Positions 1 to 8,109 of a stretch of DNA of 34,091 bases are shown piece after piece (position 1 is the stretch's first letter; each line of letters starts with the position of its first letter). The stretch comes from an uncultured bacterium. GTDB lineage: Bacteria; Patescibacteriota; Minisyncoccia; Minisyncoccales; Minisyncoccaceae. Location of the stretch: the NCBI GenBank assembly GCA_937870835.1, contig CALMWW010000140.1:1-34091 (forward strand), in the 5' to 3' direction. Both the position numbers and the translations under genes were made by a program. Below the pieces are notes generated by a model. It saw only the letters and a list, made by a program, of their open reading frames with translations. It did no database searches and was not told where the DNA came from.

Positions 1-2
1 TG

Positions 3-74
3 AGCCAGAGGCGAGAATCGAACTCGCAGTCTCTTCTTTACGAAAGAATTGCTTTGCCGTTAAGCTACTCTGGC
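3..74 (-). tRNA. tRNA-Thr (anticodon CGU)
   Basis: Read on the minus strand this folds as a full cloverleaf. The 7-bp acceptor stem is GCCAGAG/CTCTGGC, the D arm closes with GCTT/AAGC, and the anticodon loop TTCGTAA carries CGT, which reads the threonine codon ACG. The 5-nt variable loop is AGACT and the T arm is GCGAG-TTCGATT-CTCGC. The anticodon stem has one mismatch at its outer pair. The discriminator base is T and the next two bases are CA, so a full CCA tail is apparently not encoded, although the window ends right there. Confidence 0.93.
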
Positions 75-103
75 CTTTGCTTTTATTTTTTCTAAGTAAA
101 CAC

Positions 104-526
104 TTATTTTGGCGTTAAGGATTCAAATTTAACAGTAATCCAATCTATAATATTTTGAAAAAATTGTAAATTATTTTCTTTGTTATTTTCCTCTTGCGCT
201 GGTTCGTTTTCATTTTTCTTAACTACTACTACTTGTTCCCCTTCTTTTTTATATCCAAACTCTTCTCGCGCCACCCTGTCAAGATATTCTGGAGAGGCTG
301 TTGCTCCTAACTCAAAATTTAATTTTCTCTGTTCTTCAGCTAAAGAATTAAAAGTATTAGTAAGTTGACTTAAATTATCTTTTTTGTGGTGTCTCTGTAT
401 AAAAAGTTGCACATTAGCAAAACCTAAATAAGCAAATAGAAAAACAAAAACGGCCAACCAGAAAAATTTAGTAAATAAATTTTGCTTTTTATTGCTCTTC
501 CTTTTTTTTAATTTTTTTGCTACCAT
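104..526 (-). CDS. Septum formation initiator (FtsB/DivIC-like) protein
   Basis: This 140-aa protein has the layout of the FtsB/DivIC family: a lysine-rich cytoplasmic N-terminus (residues 1-20), one membrane helix (about 22-42), a predicted coiled coil (about 48-75), and the family's terminal motif AREEFGYKKEGEQVVVV near 86-102. FtsB-type proteins link FtsL and FtsQ in the divisome and act outside the membrane at the septum. The tail after residue 105 is Glu/Asn-rich and probably disordered. The gene starts at ATG and lies just after the tRNA-Thr in opposite reading order on the map (both minus strand). FtsB and DivIC cannot be told apart by sequence alone here, so no symbol is given. Confidence 0.85.
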   Translation of the reverse strand: MVAKKLKKRKSNKKQNLFTKFFWLAVFVFLFAYLGFANVQLFIQRHHKKDNLSQLTNTFNSLAEEQRKLNFELGATASPEYLDRVAREEFGYKKEGEQVVVVKKNENEPAQEENNKENNLQFFQNIIDWITVKFESLTPK

Positions 527-614
527 TAATTTATAACCTTAATAATTAATTAATAATTAAGAGCAATTATATTTTTATTATTTATTCTTGCTTTTTAATT
601 TTAGCTTATTAAAT

Positions 615-719
615 ATGGCTAAGTCAAAAAAAATTTTCAGAATTGTTTGGGTGATTATAGTAAGTTTGGTTGCTCTCGCTACTATTTTAGCCTTAGTATT
701 GCCAGCTTTCAACTGGTAA
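615..719 (+). CDS. 34-aa single-pass membrane peptide
   Basis: This short plus-strand ORF starts at ATG 615 and stops with TAA 717-719. It begins with a basic stretch (MAKSKKIFR) followed by about 20 hydrophobic residues and ends in PAFNW. The shape is a classic N-in membrane peptide with a positive-inside start, which is unlikely to arise by chance in AT-rich noncoding DNA. It converges with lepA, whose stop is only 7 nt away. No Shine-Dalgarno sequence is visible. The function is unknown. Small single-helix peptides of this type commonly associate with Sec, division or respiratory complexes, but nothing here assigns it. Confidence 0.55.
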   Translation: MAKSKKIFRIVWVIIVSLVALATILALVLPAFNW

Positions 720-726
720 AAACCAA

Positions 727-2511
727 TTAAGACCCAAATACTTTTAAGAAAACCTCGGGAGGGATATGCACCTCCCCTTTTTCTTTCATTTTTGATTTAC
801 CCTTTTTCTGTTTTTCTAATAATTTCCTTTTGCGAGTATAATCACCTCCATACAAAGGAGCTATTACATCTTTACGGTAAGCGCTCAGGGTTTCCCGACT
901 GACAATTGTTCCTCCGATCTTTCCTTGCAACGGGACTGCAAAAGATTGCCTTGGCAATAAATCTTTTAACTTTTGCACTACTCGCCTTGCTTCCGCTACT
1001 GCTTCTTCTTTTGGCAAAATACGGCTTAAAGCTTCTTCTGGTTTGCCTGCTACTAAAATTTCTAACTTCACTAATTCAGTTTCTCTATATTCTATCTCTT
1101 TATAAGTTAAAGATGCAAATCCCTGAGTAATATTTAAAAGATTTTCATAAAATTTTCCAATAATTTCGCGCAAGGGCATCTCATAAATCAACATATAGCG
1201 GTCGCTGCCAAAAGGATAAGATTCAATATGTTTGCCTTTTAATTCTGATAAATAATCAAATACTCTTCCTAAATAATTGGCATTAATAATAATTTTAACT
1301 TCTGCCCATGGTTCAAAAAACTTTTTATAAGATTGAGACCAATTTAAAGGATTATAAATCATTACCTCTTGCCCTTTAGCATCAATAGCTTTATAAGCCA
1401 CTTGGGGCGCGCCAATAACTATTTCTAATCCAAATTCGCGCCTAAGCCGCTCCATTGTAATTTCAGCATGCAAAGTTCCTAAAAATCCGCATAAAAATCC
1501 TCGCCCAAAAATATAAAAATTTTGCTGTTGATAAAACAAAGCAGAATCATTTAATTTTAATTTTGCTAAAGCTATTTTTAATTGTTCAAATTCACTTTGC
1601 TCCTCGGGATAAACCGACACAAAAATTTTTGGTTCAGGCTCTTTATATCCCGGTAATGGCTCTATTTTAATATCTGGATTATTAATTGTAATTGTATCTC
1701 CGATAATGCCGCTTTTTTCAGTTTCTTTAATTCCAGTAGCAATATAACCAATTTCTCCGGCCTTTAATTCTGCAATTGGTTTCATATCGGGAGTAAAAAT
1801 TCCAATTTCTTTACTTAAGCCATTTATCTTAGAATTGACTAATAATAATTTTTCGTTGCTACTTATTGTTCCCTCCATAATTCGCACATAAGCCACTACA
1901 CCTAAAAATGAATCATAATTTGAATCAAAAATTAAAGCCCGCAATGGTTTATCAATATTAAGAGGCGGTTCTGGAATTTTCTCAATGACTGCCTCTAAAA
2001 GAGTTTCAACATTTTCTCCGGTCTTGGCAGAAATGTATAAAATAGAAGCTGGGTCAATTTGCAAAAATTCAACAATCTCTTTTCTAACATCATCAATCCG
2101 CGCAGCCGGAGAATCAATTTTATTAATAACAGGAATAATAACTAAGCTCTGCTGTTTCGCTAATTCTAGATTAGTAATTGTTTGAGCTTGAATGCCTTTT
2201 GTGGCATCTACTAATAAAATTGCTCCTTCAACCGCAGCTAAACTGCGCGAAACTTCATAATTAAAATCAATATGGCCGGGCGTATCAATTAAGTTTAACA
2301 TTACGGGTTCGCCATATTTATCTTTCCAAAACATTCTTACTGGCGTCATTTTAATCGTAATGCCCTTTTCTCTCTCTATATCCATAGCATCTAAATATTG
2401 CGCTCGCATTTTATTTTTTTGAACTGTTCCTGTAATTTCTAAAAACCGATCCGCTAAAGTGGATTTACCATGGTCAATATGGCTGATAATAACAAAATTT
2501 CTAATTTTCAT
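727..2511 (-). CDS. lepA: Elongation factor 4 (LepA) GTPase
   Basis: This 594-aa translational GTPase has the usual LepA length. The G motifs are all present: SHIDHGKST (10-18), REKGITIK switch I (about 47-54), DTPGH (76-80), NKID (130-133) and SAKTG (161-165). The C-terminal LepA-specific domain follows, ending in a basic KRKLLEKQKKGKSKMKEKG stretch as in the family. LepA binds the ribosome, acts on stalled or mistranslocated complexes and influences initiation and assembly. Its ATG overlaps the murJ stop codon as ATGA, so it is probably translationally coupled to murJ. No Shine-Dalgarno is seen. Confidence 0.97.
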   Translation of the reverse strand: MKIRNFVIISHIDHGKSTLADRFLEITGTVQKNKMRAQYLDAMDIEREKGITIKMTPVRMFWKDKYGEPVMLNLIDTPGHIDFNYEVSRSLAAVEGAILLVDATKGIQAQTITNLELAKQQSLVIIPVINKIDSPAARIDDVRKEIVEFLQIDPASILYISAKTGENVETLLEAVIEKIPEPPLNIDKPLRALIFDSNYDSFLGVVAYVRIMEGTISSNEKLLLVNSKINGLSKEIGIFTPDMKPIAELKAGEIGYIATGIKETEKSGIIGDTITINNPDIKIEPLPGYKEPEPKIFVSVYPEEQSEFEQLKIALAKLKLNDSALFYQQQNFYIFGRGFLCGFLGTLHAEITMERLRREFGLEIVIGAPQVAYKAIDAKGQEVMIYNPLNWSQSYKKFFEPWAEVKIIINANYLGRVFDYLSELKGKHIESYPFGSDRYMLIYEMPLREIIGKFYENLLNITQGFASLTYKEIEYRETELVKLEILVAGKPEEALSRILPKEEAVAEARRVVQKLKDLLPRQSFAVPLQGKIGGTIVSRETLSAYRKDVIAPLYGGDYTRKRKLLEKQKKGKSKMKEKGEVHIPPEVFLKVFGS

Positions 2512-4193
2512 TTATTTCTATTTTTTATTTCTTGAATTAATAAATTTAATTCTGGACATTTTAAGATAAAGGCAAGAAGCAAATATATAATGCCAGCCAT
2601 AACACTTGCTAAAATAAATTGCGCTAAGGCGCCACACCTTAAACATTGTTGTAAAATAAACTGCGCGGTTAATCCTGCCCCTACTGTTGCTAAAAATATT
2701 TTTAAGAAAGAAAACCAAATTTCTTTAATGCCAAAATTTCCTACTTTTTTGAAAAAGAAAATAAAAAGCAAAACAAATTCCAATAGCGCGCAAAGATTAA
2801 AAATTAAAACCAATCCCAAAATTGGCGCATTGGGTAAATTTTGAACATTAAGAATTTGCATTGTTGCTTGAGTAAATAAATTATTAGCATTCAGCCAAGC
2901 AGGCAAATTGATAAATAAATTTTGTCCAAAAAAATTAAAAACAAACTGATGTCCGCCGCCAAACAGGGCTATAAATGGAAGAAATAAAGTAATATTTAAA
3001 ACCATGGCGACAATAGCAATTAAGGTAGGCGTTAAAGTATCTTTAATACTAAAAAATCCTCTCAATAATAACGGCACAAGACATTGGGTGGCTATGCTTA
3101 AAAAATAAATTCCTAAAGCGGCGGCTGTAATTGCTGCTGCCGATTCATCAAATTTTCCAGTTCGGTATATAATCTCTACAATTTGATTTCTTAAAATAAA
3201 AATTAATAATCCAATTGGCAAAGCCACAAATAAAATTTTATTAAAAGTTTGGCGAAAATTATTATAAAATTCGTCTTTCGCATTATTAGCCCAAAATTTG
3301 CTTAATGTTGGAAAAATTGCTGTGGCAAAAGAAACTCCCAAAATTCCAATTGGCAAATAGCTTAAATTGTAAGATAAATTAAAAACAGAAATGGCGCCTG
3401 CTCCGACAATAGCCGCTGCTCCGGTCGCTGCCAAAAAAACCAATTGAGATGAGCAAGAAGCAATAATTCTTGGAACAACTAAGCGAAAAAAATTTTGTAA
3501 ACCTGGGTGTCTCAAAGCAATCACGGGCTTATACTTATAGCCACATTGGATTGCTGCCGGTATTTGAATGGCTAAATGTAAAAAAGCGCCTATTACTACT
3601 CCCAATCCAGGGCCAAAAATTCCAAAATGAGGCGTTAAAAAAACCGTACCCGCGATAATCCCTAAATTATAAAAAATCGGGGCTAAAGAATAAACCACAA
3701 AACGTTGAAAATAATTTAAAATTGTTGAAAAAATAGATGACAATCCAAAAAACAGAATTGCTCCAAAAATTAAACGAGTTAAGGCAATGGCTTCACCTTG
3801 ATAGGCTATGGGAAATGAACCAATTAAAAGCGTAATCAAATCCGGGCTAAAAATGAAAAAAACAATAAAAAATACTGCGTATAAAATAATAAAAAGATTA
3901 AGAATGCTATTGGTAATTTTCCAAGCTTCGGCTTGATTTTTTTTCTGATATTCAGAGAAAATAGGCAGAAAAGAAACTAAAATGCCACCTGCAAAAATAA
4001 TACTATAAATTAAATCCGGTATTTTGAAGGCAGCGTAATAAATATCCAAATCAATACTTGCTCCAAAAGCGCCAGCCAAAAGCCTATCCCGAATTAATCC
4101 CAAAAAACGGCTTAAAAAAATTGCCACCATCATAATAAAAGCAGCGAAACTGACGCTTTTTTGCTCTGAATTAAAAAATTTTTGTATAGACAT
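2508..4193 (-). CDS. murJ: Lipid II flippase MurJ (MviN family)
   Basis: This 561-aa polytopic membrane protein has about 14 hydrophobic segments and the MurJ signature LSRFLGLIRDRLLAGAFGAS near residues 27-46. MurJ flips the peptidoglycan precursor lipid II across the cytoplasmic membrane. A long extra loop lies between helices around residues 410-445, with the typical fold on either side. It is the first gene of a murJ-lepA pair with a 4-nt overlap. Upstream, on the minus strand, TTGAGA and TATAAT are 16 nt apart, with TATAAT only 3 nt before the ATG. That could be a promoter, but the spacing to the start is awkward. Together with murB and the M23 peptidase it indicates that the cell makes peptidoglycan. 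Confidence 0.94.
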   Translation of the reverse strand: MSIQKFFNSEQKSVSFAAFIMMVAIFLSRFLGLIRDRLLAGAFGASIDLDIYYAAFKIPDLIYSIIFAGGILVSFLPIFSEYQKKNQAEAWKITNSILNLFIILYAVFFIVFFIFSPDLITLLIGSFPIAYQGEAIALTRLIFGAILFFGLSSIFSTILNYFQRFVVYSLAPIFYNLGIIAGTVFLTPHFGIFGPGLGVVIGAFLHLAIQIPAAIQCGYKYKPVIALRHPGLQNFFRLVVPRIIASCSSQLVFLAATGAAAIVGAGAISVFNLSYNLSYLPIGILGVSFATAIFPTLSKFWANNAKDEFYNNFRQTFNKILFVALPIGLLIFILRNQIVEIIYRTGKFDESAAAITAAALGIYFLSIATQCLVPLLLRGFFSIKDTLTPTLIAIVAMVLNITLFLPFIALFGGGHQFVFNFFGQNLFINLPAWLNANNLFTQATMQILNVQNLPNAPILGLVLIFNLCALLEFVLLFIFFFKKVGNFGIKEIWFSFLKIFLATVGAGLTAQFILQQCLRCGALAQFILASVMAGIIYLLLAFILKCPELNLLIQEIKNRNK

Positions 4194-4283
4194 ATTATTA
4201 TATTGTTATTTCAATATATCTCAATTTTTACGGTTTGGCAAAAAAAGTTTACTCAATATTCCTAAAAATCCATTCGCAACAAT

Positions 4284-4310
4284 TTGACAAAAACTTATAA
4301 AGATTATAAA
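4284..4310 (+). promoter_or_regulatory. Putative rnpB promoter
   Basis: A perfect -35 hexamer TTGACA (4284-4289) is followed after 15 nt by TATAAA (4305-4310). A second TATAAT (4313-4318) is too close to the RNA 5' end to serve as the -10. The first pair would start transcription near 4317-4321, matching the start of the P1 helix of RNase P RNA. Confidence 0.6.
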
Positions 4311-4320
4311 AATATAATTG

Positions 4321-4712
4321 TCTTTATGGGCCGAGCAGCTACCCTATTAAGCTTTGCAATTTGCAAATTTAATGGGGAGGAAAGTCCGAACTTCTATTCT
4401 TTGCTGTTTCAGCAAGGTCTAAAAAGGTAGTGGGTAACGCCCATCCCCTAAATGCGTGTCCGAAAGGGCTTCTTAGTTTAGGGAGAGATGCGAACAGAGA
4501 CGTCTATTTCTGAAAAGAAATAGAATCCCTTTGGGGATAGTTTTATGGGAAACCATAAAGGTGAAACGGCTAAATTCTTACCCGGAAGCAAGAGCAAACT
4601 CTTTAATGAAAAAATTAAAGAAGAAAAGTAGCTCGCTTGAGACGCCAAGTAATTGACGCCCTAGATAGATAGCTGCTTAAAACAGAATTCGGCTTACGAG
4701 CCCATAAAGACA
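4321..4712 (+). ncRNA. rnpB: RNase P RNA (bacterial type)
   Basis: This is the catalytic RNA of RNase P, which cuts 5' leaders from pre-tRNAs. The ends form an 11-bp P1 helix: TCTTTATGGGC (4321-4331) pairs with GCCCATAAAGA (4700-4710). The universally conserved core GAGGAAAGTCCGAAC lies at about 4377-4391. The 3' conserved ACAGAATTCGGCTTA lies at about 4682-4696. The length of about 390 nt is normal for bacterial RNase P RNA. It is transcribed against the surrounding minus-strand genes and has its own promoter and terminator. Confidence 0.96.
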
Positions 4713-4722
4713 TCTTAAATTC

Positions 4723-4753
4723 AAAACCGCTCTCCAAAGAGCGGTTTTCTTTT
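4723..4753 (+). terminator. Intrinsic terminator after rnpB (bidirectional)
   Basis: AAAACCGCTCT (4723-4733) pairs perfectly with AGAGCGGTTTT (4738-4748) around a CCAA loop, followed by CTTTT. Read on the other strand the hairpin also ends in a T-run, so it can end rnhA transcription from the right as well. Confidence 0.88.
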
Positions 4754-4759
4754 AAAGTT

Positions 4760-5209
4760 TTAATCAAATAAATTCGGTGAATTTTGTTTTTCTTCGCGGT
4801 CTAATGCTTCATTAACCAAGGCATCAGCTTCTTTATTCATTTCCCGAGAAATATGTTTGAATGTCACCAACTTATAATCAATTTTTAAATTCCAAATTTC
4901 TATAAAAAATTCTTGAATGCGCGGTTCAGAAAGTTTATATTCACCATTCATTTGCTTTACCATTAACTCTGAGTCAGCTCTTATTTCTACCTCAGTTTGC
5001 TTAGCTTTATCTTTGCCAATTAAAGCCTTTATTTTCTTTAAGACAAAAATAACAGCTCGATATTCTGCTTCGTTGTTTGTCAAAAATTCTCCCAAAAACT
5101 CGCTATATTTTTTTATGGTTTGGCCTTTTTCGTTTTGAATGACTGCTCCCAAGGCAGCTGGCCCGGGATTTCCCCTTGCCCCCCCGTCAGTATACGCAAT
5201 AATTTTCAT
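4760..5209 (-). CDS. rnhA: Ribonuclease HI
   Basis: This 149-aa protein is a complete RNase H fold. The first catalytic Asp is in AYTDGGARGNPGPA (about 5-18), the Glu in NNEAEY, the second Asp in RADSELMVKQMNGEYK, and the last Asp in NKEADALVNEA near the C-terminus. The enzyme cleaves RNA in RNA:DNA hybrids, removing R-loops and primers. The gene converges with rnpB and shares its terminator. It is preceded by an AT-rich region without a ribosome binding site. The GNPGPAALGAV form is the subtype common in bacteria and archaea that lacks the basic protrusion, so it may be closer to the YpdQ/RnhA-like branch than to E. coli RnhA. Confidence 0.93.
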   Translation of the reverse strand: MKIIAYTDGGARGNPGPAALGAVIQNEKGQTIKKYSEFLGEFLTNNEAEYRAVIFVLKKIKALIGKDKAKQTEVEIRADSELMVKQMNGEYKLSEPRIQEFFIEIWNLKIDYKLVTFKHISREMNKEADALVNEALDREEKQNSPNLFD

Positions 5210-5272
5210 AGAATTAAAAATAATTTAGATTATATTAATATTATATCAAAAAAATTAAATTTTATCTATCTA

Positions 5273-5301
5273 TTGACAATTTTAGAATATTATTATATAT
5301 T
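5273..5301 (+). promoter_or_regulatory. Strong promoter for the 43-aa peptide unit
   Basis: TTGACA (5273-5278) and TATATT (5296-5301) are 17 nt apart, with a further TATAAT directly after (5301-5306). This is one of the closest matches to a housekeeping sigma consensus in the window. It faces the small ORF at 5328. Confidence 0.75.
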
Positions 5302-5327
5302 ATAATCAGCACAGGAGGTGCATATTG

Positions 5328-5459
5328 ATGAGAAAAAATGAGCTTAAAAACCTGCGTTATATAGACGCAGACAAATACATCATTGAATCGCCAAAAGAAA
5401 AAATTGCGCCAATCATTGATGCCGAAAAAGGCATTATTGACGGCGAATATGGGGAGTAG
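5328..5459 (+). CDS. 43-aa peptide of unknown function
   Basis: The ORF starts at ATG 5328, nine nt after a perfect AGGAGG (5313-5318), and ends at TAG 5457. The peptide begins MRKNELKNLRYIDADKYI and ends in a conserved-looking acidic/glycine stretch (DAEKGIIDGEYGE). It has no membrane segment, no cysteine, and a balanced charge. It sits between a near-consensus promoter and a hairpin with eight T, forming a complete monocistronic unit of about 180 nt between rnhA and the recJ-like gene, both on the other strand. No family is recognised. The strength of all three expression signals argues for an abundant small protein rather than a chance ORF. Confidence 0.7.
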   Translation: MRKNELKNLRYIDADKYIIESPKEKIAPIIDAEKGIIDGEYGE

Positions 5460-5493
5460 CTTTAAACTAATAAAGCCAACTCCTCTTTTTTTT
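5453..5493 (+). terminator. Intrinsic terminator after the 43-aa ORF
   Basis: GGAGT (5453-5457) pairs with ACTCC (5479-5483), and GCTTT (5459-5463) pairs with AAAGC (5472-5476), with a small internal bulge. T5486-5493 is an uninterrupted run of eight T. The left arm begins within the last codons of the small ORF. Confidence 0.8.
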
Positions 5494-6706
5494 ATTGCCA
5501 AGAAATTTTACTAAAATATTTTATAAGTTCTTCTTTGAATTTTTCTAAATTTTCATTTGCCACCGTAAATCCAGCCGCTGCGGGATGTCCGCCAAAAGTT
5601 TGAAGCAAATAACTGCAAGACTCCATAGCTTTAACAGCATCGCAACCTTTGGGTACTCGCACTGTTCCTCGGCTATACTCATCGTGCTGTTCATATAAAA
5701 AAACTGGTTTATTATAATAATTAGCTAAACGCGACGCCACTGACCCTAAATATTCTATATTATACTGCGGACTGCCAATAAAAATTATTAAATCAAGGGG
5801 AGAATCTCCTAATTGATATTTTATATTCTCGGTCAATGAAATTATTTCCCTTTGCCGCGTTTCATGCTCTTCAATAAATTGATTCGCCATTATTTTAGCT
5901 TTTTCAAAATTAGATTCAATAAGATATTTGTAAACCAACATTACATGGTCATCCATTAAAGAAGAATTTAAAATTCCATTCATTTTAGAAACTAAATCAC
6001 GCGTAGAATTAAAATTTTGAGGACCTAAAATTTCTACTAATGCCCTAAGAGCAGGACGCTGGCTTTTTTCTATATTGGCTAATCCTTGCAATATAAAATC
6101 TTTATTTTCGTCTTCTTCAATCATCATATCAGAAATTGTAGCTAAAGCAGTTAATTGAAGAAAACTTTCTTTTAATAAAGACGACATCTTATCTCCTAAA
6201 ATTTCCTGTGACAGCTTAAAAGTTAAACCAGTATTACAATATTCTTTAAACGGAAAATTATCTTCAGGTTGCTTTGGGTCAACAATAATATCCGCTTTTG
6301 GCAATTGTCCACCAATGGGAATGTGATGGTCAATTATTATAACATCAAAACCGGATTGCTTTGCTGATTCTATTTCCGCATAATTTGTAATTCCACAATC
6401 TAAGGTAATTAAAAGAGCAGGCTTAAAATTTAAAATTTTTTTGGTTTTAATAAAAATAAGGGCTTTATCATTAAGCCCATAACCTTCATTATGTCTATCT
6501 GGAAAAAATGCTAATACATTAGGATATTCTTTTTTATTATTTTCCGGCAAGACAGAAACTAAATTATCAATCGTTTCTTTCATAAGGGTTGCCGAAGCTA
6601 CTCCATCTAAATCAGAATCTGCAAAAATAATAATTTGCTCGCCTCTTAAAACTGCTTGACAAATTCTTTCTGCTGCCAATTCAATATTTTTTATTTTCAT
6701 TGCCAT
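5492..6706 (-). CDS. recJ: RecJ-like DHH/DHHA1 phosphoesterase
   Basis: This 404-aa protein has the two-domain DHH-DHHA1 core. Motif I is FADSDLDGVAS (28-38), motif II is TLDCGIT (101-107), and the family triad DHH is at 126-128 in IIIDHHIPIG. The DHHA1 part has the RVPKGCDA and TFGGHPAAAGF motifs near residues 345-375, which in RecJ contact single-stranded DNA. These enzymes are metal-dependent exonucleases. It is about 150 residues shorter than E. coli RecJ and lacks the C-terminal OB fold, so it may be a compact RecJ or another nuclease of the superfamily. It starts 2 nt after the pgk stop and is probably cotranscribed with it. Confidence 0.85.
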   Translation of the reverse strand: MAMKIKNIELAAERICQAVLRGEQIIIFADSDLDGVASATLMKETIDNLVSVLPENNKKEYPNVLAFFPDRHNEGYGLNDKALIFIKTKKILNFKPALLITLDCGITNYAEIESAKQSGFDVIIIDHHIPIGGQLPKADIIVDPKQPEDNFPFKEYCNTGLTFKLSQEILGDKMSSLLKESFLQLTALATISDMMIEEDENKDFILQGLANIEKSQRPALRALVEILGPQNFNSTRDLVSKMNGILNSSLMDDHVMLVYKYLIESNFEKAKIMANQFIEEHETRQREIISLTENIKYQLGDSPLDLIIFIGSPQYNIEYLGSVASRLANYYNKPVFLYEQHDEYSRGTVRVPKGCDAVKAMESCSYLLQTFGGHPAAAGFTVANENLEKFKEELIKYFSKISWQ

Positions 6707-6708
6707 AA

Positions 6709-7881
6709 TTAAAAAGTTTTAGCTTGCAATGCTTTTAAGCCAGGCATTTCCTCGCCAGCAATATAATCTAACATTGCTCCGCCGCCAGTAGAGATATAAC
6801 TAAATTTATCATCCATTTTAAGCTGGTGCACAATATCAACTGTGTCTCCTCCTCCTAAAATACTATAAGCCCCGCTGTTTGCCACCGCTTTCATAATTTC
6901 TTGAGTGCCTTTCCTATAATCATCATCTTCATAATAACCCAAGGGCCCATTCCAAATAATAGTTTTTGCTTCTTTTATAATATCTTTGTATTGTTCTATT
7001 GTTTCCGGTCCAATATCAAAAATATCTTCATCTTTCTTCACTGTTCCTACTGCGCCAATGCGTTGATATTCTTCGCTTAAGTTTGACAATCCTATTACTC
7101 CGTCTACCGGCAAATGCAACTTTGGGTTAGTAAGTTGAATTTTATCAACTAATTTTAATAAACAATCTTCTTCTGATGTCCATTTATCTCTAACACAAAT
7201 TCCTTTTACTATTAAAATTGAATTAGCAATCTTACCACCCACTAAAACATTGTCAGCTAATTCTAATAATTTTTCAATTAATTTTGTTTTAGTAGAAACC
7301 TTAATGCCGCCTAAAATAGCCACTAATGGTCGGGCTGGATTATTCATTGCTTTATTTAAGGCTTCTATTTCTTGTTTTAATAAAAAACCGCTGCAAGAAG
7401 GTAAAAATTGAGCCACTCCATAAGTAGACGCATGAGCGCGATGACAAACACCAAACCCGTCTTGGACAAAAATATCTCCTAATGATGCTAATTGAGCGGC
7501 AAAATTTGGGTCGTTAGTTTTTTCTCCGGGTGAAAATCTTAAATTTTCAAGTAATATTATTTCACCATGATTAAATACTTCTAATTTTTTTTCTAAAATA
7601 GGACCAATTGGATCATCAAAAAAATGGACTTCTGTTTGCATTAGTTGAGAAAGTTTTTCTGCGACCGGTCTCAATGACAAACTTAAATCACGTCCTTTGG
7701 GATCACCTAAATGACTAATTAAAATAACGGTTTCGGCGTGCGTATGCAAATATTGAATTGTAGGAATAGTTTTTTTAATACGAAAATCATCAGAAATTTT
7801 TCCTTGGACTATAGGCACATTAAAATCACATCTGACTAAAGCTTTTTTATTACTAAAATCAAAATTGGTTATATTAAGCAT
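6709..7881 (-). CDS. pgk: Phosphoglycerate kinase
   Basis: This 390-aa protein has the normal PGK length. Substrate-binding RCDFNVP is at 17-23, LISHLGDPKGR follows near 53-63, and the hinge/nucleotide region includes GGIKVSTKTKLIEKL, a WNGPLGYYE element and GGGDTV near 347. The enzyme transfers phosphate from 1,3-bisphosphoglycerate to ADP, the first ATP-yielding step of lower glycolysis. GGGDTV is followed by DIVHQ rather than the more usual AAV. It is the first gene of a pgk-recJ pair. The upstream 30 nt are nearly all A/T and no clear promoter can be singled out. Confidence 0.97.
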   Translation of the reverse strand: MLNITNFDFSNKKALVRCDFNVPIVQGKISDDFRIKKTIPTIQYLHTHAETVILISHLGDPKGRDLSLSLRPVAEKLSQLMQTEVHFFDDPIGPILEKKLEVFNHGEIILLENLRFSPGEKTNDPNFAAQLASLGDIFVQDGFGVCHRAHASTYGVAQFLPSCSGFLLKQEIEALNKAMNNPARPLVAILGGIKVSTKTKLIEKLLELADNVLVGGKIANSILIVKGICVRDKWTSEEDCLLKLVDKIQLTNPKLHLPVDGVIGLSNLSEEYQRIGAVGTVKKDEDIFDIGPETIEQYKDIIKEAKTIIWNGPLGYYEDDDYRKGTQEIMKAVANSGAYSILGGGDTVDIVHQLKMDDKFSYISTGGGAMLDYIAGEEMPGLKALQAKTF

Positions 7882-7967
7882 TTATATATTAATATTTAAT
7901 ATTATTAAAATTATATAAAAAGTTTATTATATTTTATCAAAATATTTAAAAAAATAAAAGGATAAAC

Positions 7968-7990
7968 TTAAAAAATCGCTTGGAGCGATT
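7968..7990 (-). terminator. Intrinsic terminator of the VirD4-like operon
   Basis: On the minus strand AATCGCT (from 7990) pairs with AGCGATT (to 7974) around a 3-nt loop and is followed by a T-run (complement of the A-run at about 7970-7975). It lies 120 nt past the stop of the ATPase gene. Confidence 0.7.
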
Positions 7991-8004
7991 AAATATATTT
8001 AGTT

Positions 8005-8070
8005 GAGAACAGGCAAATCCTACAATATAACCCCAAATATCGTAATATCCGTCTATCTTGTAGGCGTCTC
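8005..8070 (-). other. Possible structured RNA in the 3' UTR of the ATPase gene
   Basis: CCTACAA (8019-8025) and TTGTAGG (8058-8064) form a perfect 7-bp long-range stem. Outside them GAGAAC (8005-8010) can pair with GTCTC (8066-8070) with one bulge. The loop is 32 nt. It lies between the ATPase stop and the operon terminator. It may be a 3' UTR element or a small RNA. No known family is recognised. Confidence 0.3.
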
Positions 8071-8109
8071 TTTTAAAAAGAAAAAATTTGAAGCATAAAT
8101 GAGCTTTAA

